Source: an uncultured Sulfuricurvum sp.
GTDB lineage: Bacteria > Campylobacterota > Campylobacteria > Campylobacterales > Sulfurimonadaceae
DNA length: 8,899 nt
Direction of reading: 5' to 3'
Assembly (NCBI RefSeq): GCF_937936435.1
Contig: NZ_CALDDG010000041.1
Span: 1 to 8,899, forward strand
Program-made: the position numbers and the translations under genes
The notes under the pieces: generated by a model
Told to the model about the DNA's origin: nothing
The model's input: the letters and a program-made list of their open reading frames with translations, nothing else
Database searches by the model: none
Shown: piece after piece, positions 1-5,265 of the stretch
Layout of the letters: each line of letters opens with the position of its first letter
Numbering within the stretch: position 1 is the first letter of the stretch

Positions 1-44
1 CACCGAGATCTACACTCTTTCCCTACACGACGCTCTTCCGATCT
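1..44 (+). other. Illumina sequencing adapter remnant (contamination)
   Basis: The first 44 bases match, from memory, the 3' part of the Illumina TruSeq universal/P5 adapter, including its terminal CGCTCTTCCGATCT. The sequence then switches at base 45 to an open cytochrome reading frame on the minus strand. This is library-preparation sequence left at a contig end, not genomic DNA. Confidence 0.97.
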
Positions 45-193
45 GCCAAAGCGGGATAGAGATTAGTCCCCCCTGCAGTCACACCGTGACATCCGTTACA
101 CCCTTTGGCAAAATAGAGTTTTTTCCCCTGTTGATATACATCATTGCCGCCGAAAAGGAGTATCGGAATTAAAAAGAGTGCGATTTTAATCAT
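45..193 (-). CDS. c-type cytochrome, N-terminal fragment (truncated at contig end)
   Basis: Reading the minus strand from ATG at 193-191 gives an uninterrupted 49-codon frame that ends only at the adapter junction. It starts with a short Sec-type signal (MIKIALFLIPILLFGG), followed by a region leading to a CNGCH haem c attachment motif at about residues 37-41 and then GVTAGGTNLYPAL. That pattern is typical of small class I monohaem cytochromes c of the periplasm, with the axial Met and the C-terminus missing here. A good Shine-Dalgarno sequence (AAGGGACA on the minus strand) precedes the ATG. The gene is divergent from the dihydroorotase-like gene with a 62-base gap. Whether it belongs to sulfur metabolism cannot be told from this fragment. 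The reading of the frame and haem motif is secure; the exact cytochrome subfamily is not. Confidence 0.85.
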
Positions 194-224
194 ACTGTCC
201 CTTTTTAAACCTTATTTAGATTAG

Positions 225-239
225 AATTACGTAATTATA
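225..239 (-). promoter_or_regulatory. Candidate promoter of the truncated cytochrome gene, overlapping a 12-base palindrome
   Basis: On the minus strand 234-239 reads TATAAT, a perfect -10 box about 41 bases upstream of the cytochrome ATG. A 12-base perfect palindrome (AATTACGTAATT, 225-236) overlaps it and the expected start site, so it could be an operator. No convincing -35 box is seen, which is usual for Campylobacterota sigma70 promoters. The region is AT-rich, so chance is possible. Confidence 0.4.
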
Positions 240-255
240 GCAAACAGGAGTAACG

Positions 256-1473
256 ATGATCATTTCCGGTGCAACAATCTGCGATGCGGACGGAGAACGT
301 CGCTACGATGTACGGATCGAAGCAGGAGTCATTACGCAGATCGGGACCGATTTGCAAGGCAATGAAGCAATAGACGCTTCAGGGTGTTATCTTCTCCCCG
401 GATTGGTCGATACCGACGTACGGTTGAAAGATTCGCAACTGAGCCGGACGACTCTGGAGAAGCTTTCTCGAAGAGCTTTAAAAGGCGGGGTAACGACGGC
501 CGTTTTAGCGAGTGATTCGACGCCGAGAATCGACAATGTGATTACGTTGGAATTCGTCCAACAACATCGGTCGCTTTCTAACGGAGCAACGATCGAAGCG
601 GCATTGAGCGCGTTGAACGATGCCGGGGCTTTGAGTAACATCGCTATTATGTTGAAAAAAGGCTCATCGGCAGTCCATACCCTAACGGTCAACGATTATA
701 ACCTGATCAGCCGTATTGCTCAGTATTTGAAAATGGCGGATAAAACACTTTTTTACAAAGCCGAAGAGAAAAGCTTGTTTGAAAGCGGGGTGATGGCGGA
801 CGGAGCGGTCGCAAGTCAGCTCGGTCTGGCCGGTATATCGCCGTTGGGTGAAATCGTCCATATCGCTTCGATGATCGAGATTGCACGCCATTTCGGGATA
901 CGGATCGTCTTTAAAAGCGTTACGGAACCCCGTTCTATAGAGATGATCGCCCAGGCACGTGCGGAGGGGGTAAACGTATCGTGCGAAGTGGCGATTCACC
1001 ATCTCTTTAAAAGCGATTCCGCATGTTTGGGATTCGATTCGGATGCCAAAATCAATCCTCCGTTGGTCAGCGAAGCCAAACGGCTTATTCTGATTGATGC
1101 GTTGAAAAGGGGGGATATCCACTCTTTAAGCGCTCTTCATCAGCCTAATTCCGATGTCTATAAAGATATTACCTTTTTCGATGCTCATTACGGGACGACG
1201 TCGATCGAAGAGTATTTACCGTTATGTTACAGCTACCTGATTGAAAGCGGCATCATTCCGATGAGTCGGTTGGTTGAATTGGCATCCTCTACTCCGGCTC
1301 GGGATGCTGGGATACGTTCCGAAGCGATTCGAGAAGGCTCGACGTGCGATTTGATCCTTTTCGATCCGAATCAGACGACGGCGGTCACGCATCATCACAG
1401 TTTGTATAAAAACGAAGTGCTTAAAGGGAAAGTCGTGATGGGCATCTGCCGCGGAGAAGTGACTCGATTCTAA
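256..1473 (+). CDS. Dihydroorotase-like protein without metal ligands (PyrC'/PyrX-type, probably non-catalytic)
   Basis: This 405-residue protein has the amidohydrolase layout of class I dihydroorotases: a small N-terminal beta domain, then PGLVDTDVRLKD at 48-59, EVAIHHL at 244-250, INPPLVSEAKR at 266-276, and a C-terminal GSTCDLILFDP. The catalytic residues are gone. The HxH metal pair after PGLVD is D54 and R56, the usual H of the HxED motif is K168, the HxxH-like site around 217-220 is I and K, and the SDHAP aspartate motif reads SALHQP (292-297). Known relatives without ligands, such as Pseudomonas PyrC', assemble with aspartate transcarbamoylase (PyrB) as structural subunits. A similar role in pyrimidine synthesis is inferred here. 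AGGAG lies 5 bases before the ATG, fixing the start. No pyrB is in the window. Other amidohydrolases are possible but fit the conserved blocks less well. Confidence 0.85.
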   Translation: MIISGATICDADGERRYDVRIEAGVITQIGTDLQGNEAIDASGCYLLPGLVDTDVRLKDSQLSRTTLEKLSRRALKGGVTTAVLASDSTPRIDNVITLEFVQQHRSLSNGATIEAALSALNDAGALSNIAIMLKKGSSAVHTLTVNDYNLISRIAQYLKMADKTLFYKAEEKSLFESGVMADGAVASQLGLAGISPLGEIVHIASMIEIARHFGIRIVFKSVTEPRSIEMIAQARAEGVNVSCEVAIHHLFKSDSACLGFDSDAKINPPLVSEAKRLILIDALKRGDIHSLSALHQPNSDVYKDITFFDAHYGTTSIEEYLPLCYSYLIESGIIPMSRLVELASSTPARDAGIRSEAIREGSTCDLILFDPNQTTAVTHHHSLYKNEVLKGKVVMGICRGEVTRF

Positions 1474-1478
1474 ATTTT

Positions 1479-1511
1479 ACGTTTGCGAAGGAGGGTTTCC
1501 TCGGCAAACGT
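1479..1511. terminator. Bidirectional hairpin terminator between convergent genes
   Basis: ACGTTTGC (1479-1486) pairs perfectly with GCAAACGT (1504-1511), and an inner GAGG/CCTC stem (1491-1494 with 1499-1502) closes a GTTT loop. The hairpin fills the 39-base gap between two genes that face each other. There is only a weak T tract on either side, so it may act with Rho or as an mRNA end stabiliser. Confidence 0.6.
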
Positions 1512-1512
1512 A

Positions 1513-1812
1513 TTATAAAGATTTGGCGTTACGAAATTCGGAAATTTCCGCCTCCACCATTTCGTTAATCATTATTTTGTAAAGGGTCGTTAAAAGGTTC
1601 GGAGAAACGCCGAATTCCATCGCCCGCATTCTTACTCTGTCCATCACCGCTTCGAGGCGTTCGTTTGCCTTGATCTCTTCAATCGAATGTTTAAAATTGG
1701 CGGCTTGTTTGACATAGCCGTTACGTGCGGCTATCAGTTCGACTATCTGATCATCCAAACCGTCAATATAACGGCGTACTTCTTCTAAGCTTTGACAATT
1801 TTCGATATGCAT
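1513..1812 (-). CDS. AroQ-fold chorismate mutase / isochorismate pyruvate-lyase (PchB)-like protein
   Basis: This is a 99-residue all-helical cytoplasmic protein. Residues 8-41 follow the family pattern: SLEEVRRYIDGLDDQIVELI, then AARNGYVKQAANFK. The arginines near 13 and 30 and the lysine at 41 lie where AroQ mutases and PchB hold the ligand carboxylates; the flexible-loop lysine of PchB is at the FK position. ANERLEAVM (49-57) corresponds to the PchB APERVxxML block, and the end EMVEAEISEFR resembles the PchB C-terminus. The family converts chorismate to prephenate, or isochorismate to salicylate and pyruvate. Single-domain proteins of this type often do the first weakly, and no isochorismate synthase gene is nearby, so the physiological reaction is open. 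It is not fused to prephenate dehydratase. The gene is convergent with the dihydroorotase-like gene and has its own promoter candidate upstream. Confidence 0.85.
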   Translation of the reverse strand: MHIENCQSLEEVRRYIDGLDDQIVELIAARNGYVKQAANFKHSIEEIKANERLEAVMDRVRMRAMEFGVSPNLLTTLYKIMINEMVEAEISEFRNAKSL

Positions 1813-1844
1813 ACTAAACCATCCTGCCTCTTTCTGATAGCTTA

Positions 1845-1853
1845 ATCATAACA
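1845..1853 (-). promoter_or_regulatory. Candidate extended -10 promoter of the chorismate mutase-like gene
   Basis: The minus strand reads TGTTATGAT here: a TGn extension followed by the -10 box TATGAT. It lies 33 bases upstream of the mutase start codon, which gives a sensible short leader. No clear -35 box is seen. Confidence 0.4.
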
Positions 1854-1919
1854 TGTTCCGCTTTAAGGTATCTTCGGAGGTTTTTATCACATAAATATCA
1901 CGCTAAAATCCATTTTTAT

Positions 1920-1941
1920 AATATTAAAATAATATTAAAAT
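1920..1941. repeat. Perfect 11-base tandem repeat (AATATTAAAAT twice)
   Basis: Two identical copies, 1920-1930 and 1931-1941, lie about 190 bases upstream of the flavoprotein start. An 11-base period is one DNA helical turn, as in tandem half-sites of OmpR-type response regulators. The repeat is pure A/T within an AT-rich spacer, so it may be only low-complexity or UP-like DNA. Confidence 0.5.
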
Positions 1942-2011
1942 AGATCAACAAAGAGGCTTTAATCCCTATATGACGGAGAAAATTAGAAAAAAATAGTGAT
2001 AACAATGTGAC

Positions 2012-2026
2012 TATTAATTATTAATA
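2012..2026. repeat. Perfect inverted repeat, 7-base arms with 1-base spacer
   Basis: TATTAAT and ATTAATA flank a single T. The site is in the presumed control region of the sulfur module and has the symmetry of a dimeric regulator operator. It is all A/T, so it could be fortuitous. Confidence 0.4.
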
Positions 2027-2133
2027 ATACTGCTTATAAGATAATTTTTATTAATATTTAAAAATTGTTAAGCTTCCCGTTGTTACACTGCTGACCGATA
2101 CAAAAATCTTATACTTAAACGAAGGGGTTTACG

Positions 2134-3486
2134 ATGGCGTTATCAAGAAGAGAGGCAATGAAATTTACCGGATTGGCGGCAGTTACGGCTGCGGCAAGCG
2201 GTTATGCGAAAGAAGCAAAAGGATCAAGTGCGGCAAAAGGTGTTCTGCTTTCACCTGCTCCGATTCCGGCTGCAAAAGGACCGCGTGTAGTAATCGTAGG
2301 TGCGGGACCCTCAGGTCTTACTATCGCAAAATATGTCAAAAAAGCGAATCCGAAGATTGATGTTGTTTTGATGGATAAGCGTTCGGTCTTCATGTCCGGA
2401 TTTATCAGTAACTTGGTGGCGACAGGCGTTTTGCCTCTTGACTTCATTACGCATGATTTTCTAGAAGGTGCCCGTAACGGCAATTATACTTTCCTGCAAG
2501 CAACGGCACATGAAATCGATCGTACGTCAAAAATCGTCTATACGAATGAAGGAACCGTAAAATACGACGTTCTCGTATTGGCTCCGGGTATCGATTATGA
2601 TTATTCCAAATGGACTAACGGTGATCTTGAGCTTGAAACGGCATTGAAAACAAAATTCCCGGGTGCGTTCATCGCAGGAAGCGAAACGTTGACGTTGAAA
2701 TCGAAAATCGAAAATTTCGAAGGCGGAGTATTCGTTCAAACCGTTCCCGGCGGTAACTACCGTTGTTTGCCTGGACCGTATGAGCGCAGCTGTTTGATCG
2801 CGGACTACATGAAACGCAATAAAATCAAAGGTAAAGTCGTTATCTTGGATGAAAATCCTAACATCACGATCAAAGCCGACGGTTTCCACTCCGCATTTGA
2901 AAAATTGTACAAAGATTACATTACCTATATGCCGAGTACGACGATTACCAGCATCGATCCGAACAAACAAAAAATCGTAACCGAACTCGGTGAAGAGATC
3001 GAGTTTGCCGACGCGGCCCTTTACAGTCGTGTCCGCGGTAACAAATTGCTTGAAATCGCCGGTGTGGCAAAAGACAGCGTATTTAACAAAGCCGAAGCGA
3101 ACATCGATCCGTTTACTTATCAGGTTATCGGTGATAAAAATGTCTTCTGTACGGGTGACGTTCGTCCGATGGGATTCTCTAAATCAGGAAACACGGCGAA
3201 TACTGAAGGGAAAATCGTTGCTGCGAATATTGTTAAATACATTGCGGGAACCGAACTTAGCCAAAAAACTTGGACTTCACCGCTTACCGTATGTTATTCG
3301 GCGGTTTCAGGCGATCCGATGCGTGCGATTTCGGTACATGCGGAATACGCGTACGATGCCGGCAAAAAATCATTCGGTTTCGCTAATGCCGGAACCATGG
3401 AAAAATGGGACGGAGCAGACGGCCTTGCAACCGGAAAAGGTCTTGTCGAATGGGGTAAAGGTCTTTATCGCGATTTCTTCAATTAA
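2134..3486 (+). CDS. fccB: FccB/SoxF-type flavocytochrome c sulfide dehydrogenase flavoprotein, Tat-exported
   Basis: This 450-residue FAD oxidoreductase should be periplasmic. A twin-arginine signal (SRREAMKFTG, 4-13, then an Ala-rich stretch) leads to a Rossmann dinucleotide fold (VVIVGAGPSG, 52-61) with acidic D81 ending the second strand to bind the FAD ribose. NYRCLPGPYER (208-218) is the sulfide-dehydrogenase signature holding the first redox cysteine, C211. C387 in the C-terminal TVCYSAVSGDP block matches the second cysteine of the active-site pair known from Allochromatium FccB. CTGDV at 339-343 is the second FAD motif. The C-terminal region resembles the FCSD flavin-binding domain, which argues against a plain sulfide:quinone reductase. 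It would oxidise sulfide or SoxY-bound sulfur and pass electrons to a cytochrome. The usual FccA partner is absent; a different cytochrome is four genes downstream. GAAGGGG precedes the ATG by 6 bases. Confidence 0.88.
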   Translation: MALSRREAMKFTGLAAVTAAASGYAKEAKGSSAAKGVLLSPAPIPAAKGPRVVIVGAGPSGLTIAKYVKKANPKIDVVLMDKRSVFMSGFISNLVATGVLPLDFITHDFLEGARNGNYTFLQATAHEIDRTSKIVYTNEGTVKYDVLVLAPGIDYDYSKWTNGDLELETALKTKFPGAFIAGSETLTLKSKIENFEGGVFVQTVPGGNYRCLPGPYERSCLIADYMKRNKIKGKVVILDENPNITIKADGFHSAFEKLYKDYITYMPSTTITSIDPNKQKIVTELGEEIEFADAALYSRVRGNKLLEIAGVAKDSVFNKAEANIDPFTYQVIGDKNVFCTGDVRPMGFSKSGNTANTEGKIVAANIVKYIAGTELSQKTWTSPLTVCYSAVSGDPMRAISVHAEYAYDAGKKSFGFANAGTMEKWDGADGLATGKGLVEWGKGLYRDFFN

Positions 3487-3493
3487 TTATAAA

Positions 3494-3562
3494 CACCCAA
3501 ATGAGCAATACCCAAAGGGCACGAGAGCCCATTTGGGTGGCAAGGACACTTTTGTCCTTTGC
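3494..3562 (+). other. Structured intergenic RNA: two alternative hairpins plus a third
   Basis: The right arm at 3530-3539 (CATTTGGGTG) can pair with 3494-3503 (CACCCAAATG, 10 perfect pairs). Alternatively, 3527-3538 can pair with 3510-3520 (ACCCAAAGGGC, 11 pairs with one bulged A and a 6-base loop). These two structures exclude each other. Directly after them, 3540-3548 pairs with 3553-3562 (GCAAGGACA with TGTCCTTTGC, one bulge). None is followed by a T tract, so they are not simple terminators. They may be an attenuator, an mRNA processing or stability element between fccB and soxY, or part of a small RNA. Confidence 0.55.
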
Positions 3563-3615
3563 AATCCCCTAAAGCTTTTCCAAAGCAGATTCAAGTCATC
3601 GCGGATGGTTTGGAT

Positions 3616-3643
3616 TTGTCTTGGTCAGACAAGACGATTTTTT
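3616..3643 (+). terminator. Intrinsic terminator just upstream of soxY
   Basis: TTGTCTTG (3616-3623) pairs with CAAGACGA (3630-3637), eight pairs including one G-U, around the 6-base loop GTCAGA, and six T follow at once (3638-3643). This is the form of a Rho-independent terminator, though the stem is AT-leaning. It ends 15 bases before the soxY start, so it would reduce or condition readthrough from fccB, or end a leader transcript. Confidence 0.6.
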
Positions 3644-3658
3644 GAAAGAGAGGGAAGT

Positions 3659-4126
3659 ATGAAACGACGTAGTTTTATCAAAGGGACGTTTGCACTCGCG
3701 ACGATCGGCCTGCTCAATCCGGTCCTTTTCCGGCATGGGCTCTTGGCAGAAGAAGCTGTCGAAATGCCGTTCAAAGAACTGTTGGATGAGTATGTAAGAG
3801 GGAAAAAAGTCGAAGACGGTGCGGCACTTATGACGCTTAATATTCCGGATGCACCGGAAAACGGTGCGGTTGTTCCGATCGAAGTGACGGTCAATTATCC
3901 GATGAATCCGGATGACTATATCAGTAATATTACAGTACTTACCACGAAAAATAAAGCCAATAAAGCGATCTCTTTTGATCTGACTCCGGCAAACGGTATA
4001 GCCTATCTGTTCGTCAATGTCAAAATGGGGCAGACTCAGGACGTCGTGATATTGGCACAGACGAATAAGGGAAGAATATTTAAAGCATCAAAAAATGTCC
4101 GGGTCGCTCTCGGCGGATGCGGTTGA
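3659..4126 (+). CDS. soxY: SoxY, sulfur-carrier subunit of the Sox complex
   Basis: This 155-residue periplasmic protein binds sulfur intermediates on the cysteine of a flexible C-terminal tail. A classic Tat signal (KRRSFIKG, 2-9, then a hydrophobic stretch to about residue 30) fits SoxY, which is exported by Tat together with SoxZ. The mature part shows the beta-sandwich family pattern, with VVPIEVTVNYPM (71-82) and a tail ending VALGGCG with carrier C154. The canonical tail is GGCGG, so this one is one glycine shorter. The frame stays open far upstream inside fccB, but the Tat signal and AGAGGGA just before ATG 3659 fix this start. Only 12 bases separate it from soxZ, as expected for two subunits of one heterodimer. 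The length is typical of the family. Confidence 0.93.
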   Translation: MKRRSFIKGTFALATIGLLNPVLFRHGLLAEEAVEMPFKELLDEYVRGKKVEDGAALMTLNIPDAPENGAVVPIEVTVNYPMNPDDYISNITVLTTKNKANKAISFDLTPANGIAYLFVNVKMGQTQDVVILAQTNKGRIFKASKNVRVALGGCG

Positions 4127-4138
4127 GAAGGGGAAAAT

Positions 4139-4471
4139 ATGGAATTACGAGGCGTTGTTAAAATATTAGATCAAAATTACAAAGTCGGCGATGTCGTCAA
4201 AGCGAAAATTATCGTTATCCATAAAATGGATACCGGTTTTACCAAAGATAAAGAATCGGGAAAACAGTTTCCCCGTTTTTACATGAAAGAGATTACGGCA
4301 ACGTACAACGGTTCGGTGATCGCCCATTTTGATTTGGATGTGGCTACCAGCCAAAATCCGGTCATTCAGTTTCCGTTGAAAGTGACGGGTCCGGGCGAGC
4401 TGGTGGTCGATTTCGTCAATTCCGAGGACGAAAAGGGACAGAAAAAAGTGGCAATTGTTCCGGCAGCTTGA
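4139..4471 (+). CDS. soxZ: SoxZ, partner subunit of the SoxYZ sulfur carrier
   Basis: This 110-residue protein has no signal peptide, as usual for SoxZ, which is carried across the membrane bound to Tat-exported SoxY. The diagnostic block is HKMDTGFTKDKESGKQFPRF (28-47), followed by two further strands and a GPGELVVDF segment (86-94) typical of the SoxZ immunoglobulin-like fold. SoxZ has no catalytic centre; it holds SoxY and presents its swinging arm to the other Sox enzymes. GAAGGGG ends 5 bases upstream of the ATG, and the gene follows soxY by 12 bases, so the two are surely co-transcribed. The order Y then Z is the common one. Confidence 0.94.
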   Translation: MELRGVVKILDQNYKVGDVVKAKIIVIHKMDTGFTKDKESGKQFPRFYMKEITATYNGSVIAHFDLDVATSQNPVIQFPLKVTGPGELVVDFVNSEDEKGQKKVAIVPAA

Positions 4472-4526
4472 GAAGCGCCCTAAAATTGCTAAATCGGCAT
4501 TAATGCAGTGAATTGGAATAGTAAGA

Positions 4527-5255
4527 ATGGAACGAAGAACGTTTTTTAAAGTCATGGCGGCGGGTGCGACGATCGTTGCGGTCAATCCCTCATTGATTCG
4601 CGGTAATTTATATGCGGATGACGGTCGCATGTATGCGGCATATGACAAAGTGCAGATCGTTGATGCCGCGGGGAACCCGATCAAAGCTTCTTCTTTGGAA
4701 AAAGAGGTCACTTATATCTTCAATTATCCGTATGCGTCGACTCCGTGTATGTTGGTGAACCTTCCGGAACCGACACAACAAGACGTCGCGCTCAAGTCCG
4801 AGATGGGTGAAGAGTATGTATGGAAAAGCGGCGTAGGAAAAGAGCGTACGATCGTAGCCTATAGCGCGATTTGTGCCCATCAGCTGACCCATCCGACACC
4901 AAACGACAGTTTTATCAAATACGTCCCTAAAAATGTCAAAACGATGGCGTATGAAAAAAGCGGGATTATTGTCTGTTCATCCCATCTTTCGGCATACGAT
5001 GCATCGGCGGGAGCAAAGGTATTGGCCGGAGCGGCTCCGCAGCCTTTGGCCGCTATTGTTCTCGAAGTGGCACCGGATGATACAATATGGGCTGTAGGGG
5101 TATTGGGATCGGATAAATTTCAAGACTATTTTAGAGCGTTCAAACCGGAATTAAAAGATTTTTACAACGGTATCGCTCAGGGAAAACAACTGGTTTCGAT
5201 TTCGGCTAAAACGGTTAAGCTGACCGAATATTCCAAAGAAATTATTCAGTACTAA
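4527..5255 (+). CDS. Tat-exported Rieske [2Fe-2S] protein of the sox module
   Basis: This 242-residue protein has a Tat signal at its extreme N-terminus (ERRTFFKV, then a hydrophobic stretch to about 30). A Rieske cluster site follows: CAH at 116-118 and CSSH at 150-153, the C-x-H and C-x2-H ligand pairs of a 2Fe-2S centre with two Cys and two His. The two extra cysteines that form a disulfide in cytochrome bc1 Rieske proteins are absent (T121 and S152 instead). About 31 residues separate the two halves, roughly twice the bc1 spacing. A tail of about 60 residues (180-242) follows the fold. A lone cysteine, C74, sits in an upstream STPCMLV segment. It is not a bc1 subunit by context and looks nearer to small exported Rieske proteins such as the arsenite-oxidase type, but no molybdenum subunit is nearby. 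It lies 55 bases after soxZ with a weak GGAA ribosome site and probably passes electrons in sulfur oxidation (inference). Confidence 0.85.
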   Translation: MERRTFFKVMAAGATIVAVNPSLIRGNLYADDGRMYAAYDKVQIVDAAGNPIKASSLEKEVTYIFNYPYASTPCMLVNLPEPTQQDVALKSEMGEEYVWKSGVGKERTIVAYSAICAHQLTHPTPNDSFIKYVPKNVKTMAYEKSGIIVCSSHLSAYDASAGAKVLAGAAPQPLAAIVLEVAPDDTIWAVGVLGSDKFQDYFRAFKPELKDFYNGIAQGKQLVSISAKTVKLTEYSKEIIQY

Positions 5256-5265
5256 AAGGGACTCT

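Larger units (their letters stand above)
1813..2133. other. Long AT-rich intergenic region between divergent genes
   Basis: These 321 bases separate the mutase gene (minus) from the flavoprotein gene (plus) and hold no convincing gene on either strand. They contain the mutase promoter candidate, an 11-base tandem repeat (1920-1941) and an inverted repeat (2012-2026). A strong Shine-Dalgarno sequence, GAAGGGG at 2121-2127, lies 6 bases before the flavoprotein ATG. A TATACT at 2110-2115 is too close to that site to be the main -10 box. The real promoter of the sulfur module is probably further upstream, but I could not place it with confidence. Confidence 0.7.

Noticed and set aside
387..1122. 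Two minus-strand open frames inside the dihydroorotase-like gene
   Set aside because: They have no ribosome sites or family patterns and lie wholly inside a clear plus-strand gene.
2110..2115. TATACT as the -10 box of the sulfur module
   Set aside because: The start site would fall on the Shine-Dalgarno sequence at 2121-2127, leaving almost no leader.
2527..2970. Minus-strand open frame inside the flavoprotein gene
   Set aside because: It is antisense to a well-conserved gene, and its composition mirrors that gene's codons.
2990..3658. Upstream part of a long open frame that continues into soxY
   Set aside because: It overlaps the C-terminal coding region of the flavoprotein in another frame and has basic, Ser-rich, low-complexity content. 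The Tat signal and ribosome site place the SoxY start at 3659.
4497..4506. 10-base palindrome GCATTAATGC between soxZ and the Rieske gene
   Set aside because: It is short, has no T tract, and does not separate transcripts clearly. Not strong enough to call an operator or terminator.
4166..4711. 181-codon minus-strand frame across soxZ and the Rieske gene start
   Set aside because: It is antisense to two clear genes and their ribosome site, with no recognisable protein features.
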